A stretch of 64,000 nucleotides of DNA from Paraglaciecola psychrophila 170 (GCF_000347635.1 NC_020514.1:1054001-1118000); one strand, 5' to 3'. Counted from the first letter of the stretch, positions 45,185 through 54,845 are shown. Numbers and translations: made by a program. The notes: generated by a model not told the origin, from the letters alone.

Positions 45185-46189
45185 CTAATTTTTTAGATTG
45201 ACCAAATAACGACCCACAACCTTAGCTTGAATAAAGCGCTTCAGATATTCTGGCGTTTGTTCTAATGGTATTTCTTCACATAGATTTTGTAAGTTTGGAA
45301 GCTTCATATCGCTGGCGACTCGATGCCAAATATGTTGTTTATCGCTAAGTGGGATATATACCGAATCCACACCAAGTAAAGATACACCTCTGATAATAAA
45401 CGGAAATACAGTGGAAGAAAATGAATCAGAAGCCGCGAGTCCGCATGCTGATACGCCGCCACCAGATTTAATTTGTTTTAATAGGTTACTTAGATAATCG
45501 CCCCCTAAGGTATCTATTCCATGAGCCCATCTTTCTTTACCCATCGGTAAATCGGCTGCTTCGTTGAGCACATCACGATGCAATACTTCATCGGCACCAA
45601 TAGACTTTAAATACTCGGTTTGTTCAGGTTTACCTGAAAAAGCTACCACGCTGTAACCTAATTGTTTGAGCAGGGCGATACTGATACTGCCCACACCACC
45701 CGTTGAGCCTGTCACTGCAACAGGACCATCTTCAGGGCTTGCGCCCATTTTTTCTAATTTTTGGATACAAAGAGCCGCCGTTAAACCGCCTGTTCCGTAG
45801 CTCATAGCCTCTTTTAAAGATAAATTTTCTGGGCGTTTAATTGCCCATTTTGCGGGGATGGATATCATCTGTCCTAATCCACCTGGTGTATTCATTCCCA
45901 AATCATAACCAAATACCAGCACTTCATCTCCGGGGGTAAATGTGCCAGAATTATCGCGAACCACGATGCCCGCTGCATCTATACCTGGTGTATGAGGAAA
46001 GTGAGCGCTAACTCGTTTGTTGCCACTAGCAGATAAAGCATCTTTGTAATTCAATGAAGAGTAATGAACGTTAACGAGTAAATCATTCTCAGGTAAGTCA
46101 CTTACCAAGCGATTGACTATATTCAACGTAAATTGTTTGTTGGCTGTTTCTTCTACCAGCAAAGCTTTAAAAGTATTTAGCTCAGACAT
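45185..46189 (-). CDS. AcuI/YhdH-family NADPH-dependent acryloyl-CoA reductase-like oxidoreductase
   Basis: This medium-chain reductase of 334 residues belongs to the YhdH/AcuI branch, whose characterised members reduce acryloyl-CoA to propionyl-CoA, a detoxifying step in DMSP and 3-hydroxypropionate metabolism. Family segments are SSLNYKDALSASG, PHTPGIDAAG, the cofactor loop VTGSTGGVGSISIALLKQLG and YGTGGLTAALCIQKLE. A marine organism would have use for it. No DMSP gene is nearby, so the physiological substrate is inferred. Confidence 0.85.
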   Translation of the reverse strand: MSELNTFKALLVEETANKQFTLNIVNRLVSDLPENDLLVNVHYSSLNYKDALSASGNKRVSAHFPHTPGIDAAGIVVRDNSGTFTPGDEVLVFGYDLGMNTPGGLGQMISIPAKWAIKRPENLSLKEAMSYGTGGLTAALCIQKLEKMGASPEDGPVAVTGSTGGVGSISIALLKQLGYSVVAFSGKPEQTEYLKSIGADEVLHRDVLNEAADLPMGKERWAHGIDTLGGDYLSNLLKQIKSGGGVSACGLAASDSFSSTVFPFIIRGVSLLGVDSVYIPLSDKQHIWHRVASDMKLPNLQNLCEEIPLEQTPEYLKRFIQAKVVGRYLVNLKN

Positions 46190-46312
46190 AGGTGCAAGTT
46201 TCCATGATGATTAATGTGAAGATTACTTTAACAAATAGCGATTGTTACGGCTAGAATTGTTGAATACGATCTGATGATGAACAGCTGATGCGGATAACAT
46301 GTATGGATATAG

Positions 46313-46343
46313 GGATAAGTAGGATAAGTAGGATAAGTAGGAT
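46313..46343 (+). repeat. 9-bp tandem repeat
   Basis: GGATAAGTA occurs three times in perfect tandem (46313-46339) plus GGAT. It lies in a gap without genes, upstream of the AcuI-like gene. Confidence 0.8.
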
Positions 46344-46503
46344 TATTGTCACACGACTTTTCAGTCGTGAATGAGATACCTGATAATGCAACTATAGCGA
46401 CTTTCAATATGAACTCTAAGCAGTGTAGGTACTTAGCGAAAATTGTTAATCAAGCTTCAATAAAACATTCTTTTAGCCATCACATCGACAGGTACCTGCC
46501 CCA

Positions 46504-46974
46504 TTATCTGATCTCTAAAAGCTCAACTTCAAAGATAAGCAAGGAACCAGAGGTTATTTTCCCCGTTGAACTGTTGCCATAGCCTAAATCAGATGGAACA
46601 AAAAATTTAAACTTATCACCCTCAACCATTAATTGAACCCCTTCGGTCCAACCTTTGATTACTTGATTTAAAGAAAAACTGATTGGTTGACCACGGTCTA
46701 CTGAGCTATCAAATATGGTGCCGTCTAATAACGTACCATGGTAATGCACTTTTACCGTTGTGCTGGCACTTGGGTGTTTGCTGCCTTCACCTTTTTGTAA
46801 TACTTGATATTGCAAACCAGAAGCCGTTTGAATCACATCTTGGTTAGCTTTGTTTTTTGCTAAGAAATCTTTTCCTATCGCAATATTTTCAATCGCTTCT
46901 TTTTTATTAACTGAGCTTCTAGCAAAATAGAATATCGCCAATGCAATCACTACAGCTAAAATAATATATTTCAT
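46504..46974 (-). CDS. membrane-anchored FKBP-type peptidyl-prolyl isomerase
   Basis: This 156-residue FKBP-type cis-trans prolyl isomerase has an N-terminal membrane anchor (residues 3-18, IILAVVIALAIFYFA) and a short linker. The catalytic domain begins at TASGLQYQVLQKGEG, with VKVHYHGTLLDGTIFDSSVD, VIKGWTEGVQLM and FVPSDLGYGN as the classic binding-pocket motifs. It would fold proteins at the periplasmic face of the inner membrane. It is similar to FkpA/FklB but shorter and without the dimerisation domain. Confidence 0.9.
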   Translation of the reverse strand: MKYIILAVVIALAIFYFARSSVNKKEAIENIAIGKDFLAKNKANQDVIQTASGLQYQVLQKGEGSKHPSASTTVKVHYHGTLLDGTIFDSSVDRGQPISFSLNQVIKGWTEGVQLMVEGDKFKFFVPSDLGYGNSSTGKITSGSLLIFEVELLEIR

Positions 46975-47314
46975 AATTTGTCCTATTAATGTTTATAGAT
47001 TTGTATTCTAACACTCGAATTTTCTGGAGGGTGAGTTTAGTCTGTAGCGTAAAGTAAAATAATACAATTTCTTGAATGAGTGGTTGAAGCGTTTGGAAAT
47101 AAATTATCACCTTTGCCGCGAACTCAATTGCTGATGTCATAAAAATTTGCTGAACGTAAACAGAAACTATTCAGTTATGTTTAGATTAAAAATTGAAGTG
47201 AGCATACATAACAACTTTTAATCGAACTGAAGAAAACGTAATCGACCTGAAAAAAACCTTGCGCAAATCACCGTCGATGAGCAACCAAACTCACAAAGCA
47301 AAAAAAATTGATGA
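46975..47314. other. intergenic, nothing recognised
   Basis: No credible frame or terminator, only a short poly-A rich stretch beside the transporter stop. Confidence 0.4.
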
Positions 47315-48613
47315 TCAAGCTCTATTAGGTTCATGACTTTCACTGCGATGCTCTTCTGCTGGATCTAGAACCTCTTCTGATTCTGGATGCATAGGCAGTA
47401 CATTCGATGATGTGCGAACCATCGCGACGTAATGACTTTCATGGTCTTCTGGAACTTCAACAATGCGCGAACGCAGTAATTGTATGCTAAGAACCACGCT
47501 AAAGATTGCTAAAACGAACAGGTAATAAGTGGGTAGTGCGCCAGCACCCATGTACTCCAATGTAAATCCAGCAATGGTTGGCCCAACAAACGATCCCAAA
47601 CCGTAGATCATCAAAAGGCAACTGGAACCCGCTACTAGATGATCCTTGTTGATGCGTTCCACGAGATGTACTACTGAAATGGGGTATATAGCTAATACTA
47701 GGCCGCAAAAAATGGCTGACAACCCCGTAATTAGACCTCGTTCAACGACATAAAACTGAGCACTCAGAGCCATAGCTAATGCCAATAGACTGCCAAGTAT
47801 AAAAGTAAATAAAATGACACGTCGACGATCCATATAATCGGACCAACGGCCAACCGGATATTGCAATAAAGCACCCCCGAGGATAGAAAGTGAGATAAAG
47901 GCAGCGAGTTCATTTTCGGTATAACCCAAGCCACTCACAAATAATGGTGTTAGGCCCCAAAAAGGTCCCATGATCAATCCAGACACTAAGCAGCCCGTTA
48001 CTGCAACAGGAGCAGCATCAAATACTTTTCGAATACTCATAGACGGCATATCAACATCCACAATGGGTTGTTGTAGTCTGGTCCAAGAAATCGGCATTAT
48101 TGCGGCTGTGACAAGCAGGCTAGCGACTATGAAAAGTGTATAACCAGTAGCATTGTCGATAAGCAGAAGTTGTTGGGAGGCAGCAACAGCTAATAGGTTG
48201 ATAAGGGTATAGATAGAAAATACGCGGCTTCTGTAGTCATCTTGTGTTTGACCATTTAACCAACTCTCGACCACGGTATACATAGCAAATACGCCAAAGC
48301 CAGTAGCAAACCGAATAATCAGCCACGCATATGGAGAAACAACCAAGGCATAAGCCAACGTGCAACAGCCGAGTAAGGCAGTGCAGAATGTAAAGCATCG
48401 GATATGACCCATGCGCTTGATCATCTTCGAAGCCATCAAAGTAGCAATGAAGGCGCCTAAAAAATAGACTGATGTAAGGACACCTAAAAATTTACCTGAA
48501 AAACCCTCTGCAATTCCGCGCAGTATCAACAGAGTGCTCAGTAAACTGTTGCCCAATAACAGCAAAAAAATAGCCAAAAATAAGGCCATGATGGAAACAA
48601 GAATTGAACGCAT
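47315..48613 (-). CDS. MFS transporter, YcaD-like
   Basis: This 432-residue major facilitator superfamily transporter has twelve predicted helices and a hydrophilic C-terminal tail ending EEHRSESHEPNRA. The N-terminus LGNSLLSTLLILRGIAEGFSG and the motif VVESWLNGQTQDDYRSRVF place it in the YcaD-like group, whose substrates are unknown. VGRWSDYMDRRRVILF is the loop 8-9 signature. It is monocistronic as far as can be seen. Confidence 0.85.
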   Translation of the reverse strand: MRSILVSIMALFLAIFLLLLGNSLLSTLLILRGIAEGFSGKFLGVLTSVYFLGAFIATLMASKMIKRMGHIRCFTFCTALLGCCTLAYALVVSPYAWLIIRFATGFGVFAMYTVVESWLNGQTQDDYRSRVFSIYTLINLLAVAASQQLLLIDNATGYTLFIVASLLVTAAIMPISWTRLQQPIVDVDMPSMSIRKVFDAAPVAVTGCLVSGLIMGPFWGLTPLFVSGLGYTENELAAFISLSILGGALLQYPVGRWSDYMDRRRVILFTFILGSLLALAMALSAQFYVVERGLITGLSAIFCGLVLAIYPISVVHLVERINKDHLVAGSSCLLMIYGLGSFVGPTIAGFTLEYMGAGALPTYYLFVLAIFSVVLSIQLLRSRIVEVPEDHESHYVAMVRTSSNVLPMHPESEEVLDPAEEHRSESHEPNRA

Positions 48614-49075
48614 GAGGTTTTCGATGAACTTTTGAAATGGTTAGCGGGCGGATTATAGTCGAACAACTTTATTCGTAAACAACTCTTTTTATGGATTTTG
48701 ATTAAGCTGAGCGCGATGCTTTGGATTGATGTTTTTTTTGGAATGTTTCTATACAATTACTCAACTATTTATACTTAAGTGACGTTGCGGATATTTGGGT
48801 TGTAAATCGATTATTTAACAGTATATTTCTTATTTAAATCAAAGGCTAAAGGTTGTGAATGATTACCATAGAAATTACCACACCGATATTTTTGTTGTTA
48901 GCTGGTTTCATATAGCGATATCTATTTTCAGCAATAAAATATATGAAAAAGAGATAACGCTTAAAATAAAAAACAAATGATGGGTAATGCATGTTCATTT
49001 TACCCAATTATTAATATTGGGGTAATGTCGATAGCGGACAGAAAACTAAGCAGTAGTCTGGTGGAGTTTGTATGT
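48614..49075. other. intergenic, nothing recognised
   Basis: AT-rich sequence upstream of the MFS gene. No motif stands out. Confidence 0.4.
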
Positions 49076-49300
49076 TTAAGGGGTGGGAATACCCAAGTTC
49101 AGTAAGCGATCGTAGTTAAGCCGAGAATAGATGATCTTGCGCGGCGGCAATAACGGTCGTTTTACCACTACGCCATCAGGCTCGAATGTGAAAACAATAT
49201 CTGGGCAATCTATGATCACGATAGACAAATTATTGATCTTAAATGAATGACCTGTGAGTTTTAAGAATTCACGGAACCCAAGAAAATATTTATTGTTCAA
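49076..49300 (-). CDS. hypothetical protein, 74 aa
   Basis: I do not recognise this small basic protein. It is beta-rich in the middle (FKINNLSIVIIDCPDIVFTFE) with a proline-rich KRPLLPPRK segment. The ATG lacks a strong ribosome binding site and the gene stands alone between two gene-free stretches. The balanced amino-acid composition argues slightly for a real or recently decayed gene. Confidence 0.35.
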   Translation of the reverse strand: MNNKYFLGFREFLKLTGHSFKINNLSIVIIDCPDIVFTFEPDGVVVKRPLLPPRKIIYSRLNYDRLLNLGIPTP

Positions 49301-49590
49301 CCACTGCTCCTAGTTTGCTGTGACTCAAGATATTGAATGCAGTTTAAGCAATAATTTGTCATTTAAAATCACATATAGTTCATTCTTTGCGTCAATTTAA
49401 TTTTTGCAGGCTGTATTTTGCCCAACACAAATGATGCAAAATAAACCTAAAGTGTCATCATTGTGTAAGATGGGTTATTGGAACCACTTTGATTGATGAT
49501 AAAGAAATGCATGACTTAACTGGTCTAGACTTGATAGTTAACTCGTAGTAGACAATCAATAATAATAATAGTTAAGAATGCAAGGGCAGT
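49301..49590. other. intergenic, nothing recognised
   Basis: Upstream region of the YdjM-like gene, with no clear promoter. Confidence 0.4.
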
Positions 49591-50637
49591 ATGGATTCAT
49601 TAACACAAGTAGTATTGGGAGGTGCGGTTGGTTATGCGGTACTAGGCAACAAAGTCGGGCGAAAAGCCGCAGTTTACGGTGCCATTTTAGGTACTTTACC
49701 TGACTTAGATGTGTTTATGCCTTATGGCGGTGAAGTAGAAGCTTTTACTTACCATCGCGGCTTTAGCCATTCTCTATTAGTGCACTTGCTAATCAGCCCG
49801 CTGATAGTCTGGCTAATAACGACTTATCATCACACAACTGCAGTGTATAAGAAACACTGGTTTTGGTTGGTTTTTTTGTGCTTATCTACGCATGCTGTTT
49901 TGGATAGTTTCACCGTCTACGGTACTCAATTGTTATGGCCTATCACTGAGTATCCCTTTGCAGTATCAAATTTGTTTATCATTGACCCTATGTATACTTT
50001 GCCTCTATTGATCGCTTTTATTGCTGTTCTGTTACCCAATATTAAGCCCTCAATTGCATCGACAATTAATCTATTTGCAATAGCCATAAGTAGCCTTTAT
50101 GTATGCTGGTCTTTGGCGGCAAAGGTTTATATAGACGAAAAAGTAGCAATAGCGCTTAACGATAGGCAAATTCAAGCTAATCATTATTTGAGTTCACCTG
50201 CACCGCTATCCACATTACTTTGGCGGATATTAGTGATGTCGGATGGCGAGTATTATGAGGGGTATGTATCTGTTTTTGATTCGGCATCTGATGTTAGTTT
50301 AGATGTTTATCATTCCTCAGATTACCTGCTCGATAATATCCAAGATGACTGGAGTGTGCAGCGACTGCAATGGTTCACTAAAGGATTTTATTCAGTCAAG
50401 CAGGATAAGCAGAATATCGTGCTCTCTGACTTGCGTATGGGGGCAGAGTGTAGCTATGTTTTCAACTTTATTGTTGGCGAGCAATCAAACAATGGGGTTA
50501 TCAGCAGTGATGTTAAGAAGTTCAGTGTTCGGCCAGAATTAAGTCAGATTGGCAGTATTTGGGATCGAATTTTGGACCCTTCTATTTCATTAACTCCAGA
50601 TAAAGAAAACGGGGTGTGTGCAACTAACCAAAATTGA
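49591..50637 (+). CDS. YdjM-like metal-dependent membrane hydrolase
   Basis: This 348-residue inner-membrane protein of the YdjM/DUF457 family is predicted to be a metal-dependent hydrolase. The N-terminal MDSLTQVVLGGAVGYAVLG, the acidic GTLPDLDVFMPYG and HRGFSHSLLVHLL are the family hallmarks that supply metal ligands. About four to five membrane helices occupy the first half. The C-terminal ~150 residues form a soluble beta-rich part. The substrate is unknown. Confidence 0.8.
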   Translation: MDSLTQVVLGGAVGYAVLGNKVGRKAAVYGAILGTLPDLDVFMPYGGEVEAFTYHRGFSHSLLVHLLISPLIVWLITTYHHTTAVYKKHWFWLVFLCLSTHAVLDSFTVYGTQLLWPITEYPFAVSNLFIIDPMYTLPLLIAFIAVLLPNIKPSIASTINLFAIAISSLYVCWSLAAKVYIDEKVAIALNDRQIQANHYLSSPAPLSTLLWRILVMSDGEYYEGYVSVFDSASDVSLDVYHSSDYLLDNIQDDWSVQRLQWFTKGFYSVKQDKQNIVLSDLRMGAECSYVFNFIVGEQSNNGVISSDVKKFSVRPELSQIGSIWDRILDPSISLTPDKENGVCATNQN

Positions 50638-50817
50638 TTTTATGGGATAGTAGTATGCATGTTGATGTTTGGTCAATATCTCCAATAGCATGAGATATAG
50701 ACGGGGAATGTCAAATTAGTTCCGCTAATTAATCAATGTTGTAAAAGCTCATAATGCCCATCTTCGTAACGAGGCACCTTATATTTAGGTTGGAAAAAGT
50801 GATTATCTTATGCCTAA

Positions 50818-51590
50818 CTCTACTGCCGATGCTGGCAAGCAAGTGTTGATTACTGGTGGGGCATTGGGATTGGATAACGTGATGTTAATTTTTTCTTCGA
50901 TAGGACACTCTTAACAAGCTTTGAGGCAATTGATTTAGCTGTAATTGCTTATTACTGTTGGCGTTCTTTGCGGAGTATATTTATAAGTTGGTCAGAGACC
51001 TTGGAAAAGAGGAATATGACGTTCAGTCCAGATTAAAATTAACTGAAGACAAAATGCTGGAGCGGTAACAACTGGCATACAAGAATGTTGAGCGAAGCAG
51101 CATCAGTCAAATCATGTTATTGCTAGCTTTGGGTATTTTAGGTGCATTTCTTGGGGGGCGAAAGTACTGCCGATTTTGCTTCAGTCGCAATAGAAGAAAT
51201 AAGACTCAATGGAATCGTCGCAGCAATTATCCTAGCCGTTTTTGCTGGCATGAGTGAATACGTCACAATGTGGACATCCCATCGTAAAAAAGAGTACGGA
51301 ATAGCCTTGGCTAATGCCTTTGCGGTATTGCGCAGTTACTATTTTTGATTGTGCCTTTTACGTTTCTTGCCATAGCTTATTATCAGGCATGTGTTAATCC
51401 AAGCCATCCCGATTTACCTATTTTGTTTTCGGTGCCTAATGTTTTATTATTAATTTTTCTATTTCCTGCCTTACACACCTTGGCGTCGTTATTAGAAAAT
51501 GACCATAAAATGACCATACAAGTGACAGTCAAGACACCACCATGATGGTTGCGCTGGTGGGGCTTTTATTAATACTGCTGGTGGCCTAAG
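50818..51590 (+). pseudogene. decayed multi-pass membrane protein, cation-exchanger-like
   Basis: Joined across several frames (about 50818, 50960-51065, 51085-51348 and 51345-51590) the sequence gives a multi-helix membrane protein: LLLALGILGAFLGG, then VAIEEIRLNGIVAAIILAVF, MSEYVTMWTSHRKKEYGIAL, IVPFTFLAIAYYQAC and PNVLLLIFLFPALHTLASLL. A basic cytoplasmic loop between helix pairs resembles Na/Ca-exchanger (CaCA) proteins. At least three frameshifts (one in a run of G near 51152) and two stops remove function. The family assignment is weak. Confidence 0.45.
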
Positions 51591-51645
51591 GTGCAGCTCT
51601 AGGGTAAGTAGTTTGAAGCAAAAACATCAATAGGCCTATTCAGCA

Positions 51646-52827
51646 CTAAATTGGCTCAGCATGGATATGTTTTTTGATCGCCGCTGATTTCCACAACACA
51701 TAAACAGGAATAAAACTCAGCATCAAAATGCTTAACTGATCAGTGGCACTTATCGGTAACATCTGTAGTAAAAATACCACAAGAGCTGAGCCACTCATTT
51801 GGATAAACCCGAGCATGGCCGATGCTGTGCCCGCATTTTGACCAAAAGCACAAAGCGCTTGGCCTGCACATGCACCCATTAACATCGAAAACCCTAAAGA
51901 ACTCAACATTATCGGCAACATAAAGCCCGTTGGATCCTGCCAGTCACGAAGCGCTAACATTAAAAACCCTGAGCCAATTAAGGTGACCATGCCTGTACCA
52001 ATCGTTAACCTTGCACCCCAATTTACTAGTATTCTGGGCGCCACTACGCAGCCTATAATATTCAATACTGCATTGATGCTAAACCAATATACAAAGGCTT
52101 CTCGGTCCAAACCTAGGGTCACCATCAACCAGGCTGGAGAGCTTGTTACGTATGCCAATATAATCGACATGGATAACATAACAATAATGGAATTAAACAA
52201 AAAAACCGGATTAATTAGTACTGCAATGTAGGGCTTAACACTAAAGAGTTGCTTACTGACTAGAGTATTTGTTGGACGGCTTTCTGTCAGTGAAAGCATG
52301 ATAATAACTCCAGCAATGACGGCATACAGAGCCATGAAATCGAAATTGCTGCGCCAACCAAAGAGCTCTGTTAATACATTACCTAAAATGGGGGCCATGG
52401 CAGGAATACAACATATTGCACCGTTGAGATAGCTATACATCATACCACTACGTAGTGCGTCATATCGGTCTCGCACACATGCAAATGCTGCTACAACTAT
52501 CGCGCAGGCGCCAAGGCCTTGTAATAATCTTGCTGCTAGGAGAAATTCGAAATTATCTGCATTTGCTGCTAATAAAGACGATATCCCATAGATTAAAATT
52601 CCCATCATTGCGACGGGCTTTCGACCATACTTGTCTGCCATTGGTCCGCTTATCAACTGCCCAAATCCCATGCTTAATATAAACGCACTAATACTCCACT
52701 GCATCTGATTCAATGAAACGGAAAATTCAGAAGCCATAATGGGCAAGGCGGGTAAATAAATATCTATTGCGAGTGGGCTAAAGATAACCATTAATATCAA
52801 TAAGGGCAGTGGATTCGAGGTTTTCAT
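51646..52827 (-). CDS. Bcr/CflA-family multidrug efflux MFS transporter
   Basis: This 393-residue drug:proton antiporter has twelve predicted helices. The N-terminal SPLAIDIYLPALPIMASEF and the MFS motif A ISGPMADKYGRKPVAMMGI are typical of Bcr/CflA. RLLQGLGACAIVV is motif C-like. It is divergent from a LysR-family gene 130 bp away, with a strong palindrome between them, so that regulator probably controls it. The C-terminal loop is short. Confidence 0.9.
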   Translation of the reverse strand: MKTSNPLPLLILMVIFSPLAIDIYLPALPIMASEFSVSLNQMQWSISAFILSMGFGQLISGPMADKYGRKPVAMMGILIYGISSLLAANADNFEFLLAARLLQGLGACAIVVAAFACVRDRYDALRSGMMYSYLNGAICCIPAMAPILGNVLTELFGWRSNFDFMALYAVIAGVIIMLSLTESRPTNTLVSKQLFSVKPYIAVLINPVFLFNSIIVMLSMSIILAYVTSSPAWLMVTLGLDREAFVYWFSINAVLNIIGCVVAPRILVNWGARLTIGTGMVTLIGSGFLMLALRDWQDPTGFMLPIMLSSLGFSMLMGACAGQALCAFGQNAGTASAMLGFIQMSGSALVVFLLQMLPISATDQLSILMLSFIPVYVLWKSAAIKKHIHAEPI

Positions 52828-52893
52828 TAGGCGTCCAATTCTAGTTTAAGAGCATTATACAAACTTAGTGTTATGAGTAAAAATTAATTATCG

Positions 52894-52921
52894 TTATTCC
52901 AATAATTCCAATATGGAATAA
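52894..52921. promoter_or_regulatory. palindromic LysR-type operator
   Basis: TTATTCCA (52894-52901) and TGGAATAA (52914-52921) flank an inner palindrome ATTCCA-ATA-TGGAAT (52905-52919). The site lies between the divergent Bcr/CflA transporter and LysR genes and ends 36 bp before the lysR start. Confidence 0.6.
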
Positions 52922-52957
52922 TGTAAAAAGAAACAATAAAAATGCAGGAGTGATGCA

Positions 52958-53907
52958 ATGACTACACCCCGGCTAAAACTTGATTTAAATCTTTTACAAG
53001 TGTTGGCAATATTGATTGAAGAGAAAAACGTTGCCGCTGCTGCTTCGCGTTTAAACCTCAGTCAATCTGCGGTGAGTAAGCATTTGTCGCGTTTACGAGA
53101 TATGTTCTCTGATCAGCTATTCGAACGCACAGCACAAGGGCTAAAACCCACTCCTCGAGTGATTGAATTAGCATCACAGCTTAGAGGTGTATTACAGCAA
53201 CTGGAGCAAATTACCCGCCCGGCAGCATTTGAGCCTGCTACCAGCCAAAGGCGATTTAGTATTCATTTGCTTGAAACGGCATATGCGCTTACTTTCCCCT
53301 ATTTTATGCCTACTTTACTTAATCAGGCACCTAACACCCGCTTAACAACACAAAATTGGAGCCAAGGCAGTTTAAATATGCTGCTGAGTTGCGAGATTGA
53401 TTTGGGTATTACATGCAGGGAGTGGGATGAGTGTTCGCCGATTCATGTACGAAATATTCCGTCAGAGTTAAATCATGCTGAACTACTCCGTGAAGTACCT
53501 GTATGTTTATTGAGAGATGGTCACCCTGCTTCAAGCAAAAATGGGATCTCACCGCGTTTCTTGATTATCGACACATCCAAGTGACATTGGGTGGAATGGA
53601 AAGCTGGTTACTAGACGACGCTTTATCTTTGCAAGGGTTAAGTCGAGATCTTGTGATTAATATGACCGATTTTCATAGCGCCATGAGTTTGTGTGAACAA
53701 AGTTATCTAGTCCTGTGTGCTCCGGCCAGACACGCGGAAAAGATGGCGCAGCATTTTGACTTAAAAATCAAACAAGTGCCTGTGGAGTTGGAACCCGGTT
53801 CTTACATGTTGCTGTGGCATAAACATTTTGAACAAGACTTAAGTCACAAGTGGTTAAGAGAGATGATTACTAACAAAGTGACGCCAATTTATAGCAATAC
53901 AAGGTAA
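52958..53907 (+). pseudogene. LysR-family regulator, single frameshift
   Basis: This is a LysR-type transcription factor that reads through to about 316 residues if one base is restored. The helix-turn-helix is at residues 10-70 (LDLNLLQVLAILIEEKNVAA, LNLSQSAVSKHLSRLR). The effector domain continues in a second frame from about 53540 (KWDLTAFLDYRHIQVTLGG) to 53907. The break is a run of five A at 53537-53541 where six would keep the frame. It is divergent from the Bcr/CflA gene, which it probably regulates. Like glpK and the chemoreceptor gene, the lesion is a homopolymer length change, so it could be sequencing error. Confidence 0.85.
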
Positions 53908-54028
53908 TGACATATGTTATTTGTTGCTCTAGAAATTAATGGTGCCATTAATCTCACAACCAGTAATATCTTAAACAAGCTCATAAACTGCTAATATCTC
54001 TGCATAAAATTAAATATGTAATGAAAAA

Positions 54029-54343
54029 ATGAAAAATAAAGTATCTCCTGAAGTTGAAGTACAAGCGATGAAAATGGCCAAAGGCACCCAAAAAATCGGT
54101 CAAACCAAAGAGCAAACTAAGTTGGTTGCTCAAGGTATTGAAAAGGGGATTGCTGAATATAAAAAGCAGCAGGGTAAAAAGTTACGTGAAATAGATAAAC
54201 AACGTAAACAAAAGATAAAACAACGAGAGTTCGACAATACCGAAACCGAAGAAGAGGCACCGAGTCATCATCCTATGCAATATCTACCATGGGTATTGCT
54301 GGGGTTAAGCTGGTTAGGTTTTAGCGCTTACATTATTCTGTGA
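54029..54343 (+). CDS. DUF2956 family protein
   Basis: This 104-residue protein is highly basic in its first two thirds (KAKGTQKIGQTKEQTKLVAQ-like KMAKGTQKIGQTKEQTK and KKQQGKKLREIDKQRKQKIK) with a single C-terminal membrane helix (YLPWVLLGLSWLGFSAYIIL). This is the DUF2956 pattern seen in Vibrio, Shewanella and Alteromonas. It is likely tail-anchored with the charged part in the cytoplasm. The function is unknown. It begins a run of small basic proteins. Confidence 0.85.
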   Translation: MKNKVSPEVEVQAMKMAKGTQKIGQTKEQTKLVAQGIEKGIAEYKKQQGKKLREIDKQRKQKIKQREFDNTETEEEAPSHHPMQYLPWVLLGLSWLGFSAYIIL

Positions 54344-54364
54344 CACTTAACACTTAACACTTAA
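54344..54364 (+). repeat. 7-bp tandem repeat (CACTTAA x3)
   Basis: Three perfect copies of CACTTAA start on the base after the DUF2956 stop codon. Probably slippage-generated. Confidence 0.8.
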
Positions 54365-54497
54365 GCCTTTACCTCAAAATAACTGTTCTTATTTTGACCA
54401 AATTTGACATCGGTTCTGTTTAGAGTATATTAATTGTATATACGTTGCATAGCGGGTTCGACGCTAGTAAATTTTTTCCTATAAGCATATAAATAAA

Positions 54498-54674
54498 ATG
54501 ATCAAAAAACAGCGGACTAAGCTAGGAAAAAAAGATAGCCAATTGGTTATCCGCATTAATAGCCAAGAAAGAGACGACTTCGTTGCACTTTGTGAAGACT
54601 TAGACACCAGTGCAGCAAGAGAATTAAGAAAATTTATACGCGGCTTTATGGATGAACATAAAGCGGTCAATTAA
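54498..54674 (+). CDS. small ribbon-helix-helix-like protein, 58 aa
   Basis: A 58-residue frame starts at the ATG at 54498. The basic N-terminus (MIKKQRTKLGKKD) is followed by SQLVIRINSQERDDFVALCE and SAARELRKFIRGFM, a strand-helix-helix pattern like Arc/MetJ-type DNA-binding proteins. It would be a dimeric DNA-binding protein, possibly related to plasmid-copy or toxin-control regulators, but no toxin gene adjoins it. Composition and placement among similar small genes support it as real. Confidence 0.6.
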   Translation: MIKKQRTKLGKKDSQLVIRINSQERDDFVALCEDLDTSAARELRKFIRGFMDEHKAVN

Positions 54675-54722
54675 AACATGCAATTTTGCAATTCTGTAAT
54701 TTTGCACACAGGAGAAAATAAA

Positions 54723-54845
54723 ATGGCTAAAGCATCAAAAAAAGCAAATAAGATCAAAGATGAGATCAAATTAAGAAAAGCAAAAATGAAAAAACAGGCA
54801 AGTAAAATAAGCAAACTTAAAAAAGCGTTGAAGAAGTCAGCCTAA
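54723..54845 (+). CDS. lysine-rich 40-residue peptide
   Basis: A 40-residue frame begins at the ATG at 54723 with a good ribosome binding site (AGGAG, nine bases upstream). It is about 40% lysine with alternating alanine, MAKASKKANKIKDEIK then LRKAKMKKQASKISKLKK, and should form one long basic helix. I know no family. The strong ribosome binding site, codon-like structure and neighbours favour a real gene, possibly a nucleic-acid-associated peptide. Confidence 0.55.
   Translation: MAKASKKANKIKDEIKLRKAKMKKQASKISKLKKALKKSA

Noticed and set aside
46346..46582. 78-aa frame on the + strand
   Set aside because: Its C-terminal third is antisense to the FKBP gene and there is no ribosome binding site.
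49120..49200. tRNA-like string on the minus strand (GGCGTAGTGGTAAAACG)
   Set aside because: Resembles a tRNA D-arm but no acceptor, anticodon or T-arm can be folded around it, and it lies inside a small open frame.
54498..54845. Toxin-antitoxin pair formed by the two tiny genes
   Set aside because: The first resembles a ribbon-helix-helix antitoxin, but the second is a lysine-rich helix with no toxin-like features and the spacing is loose.
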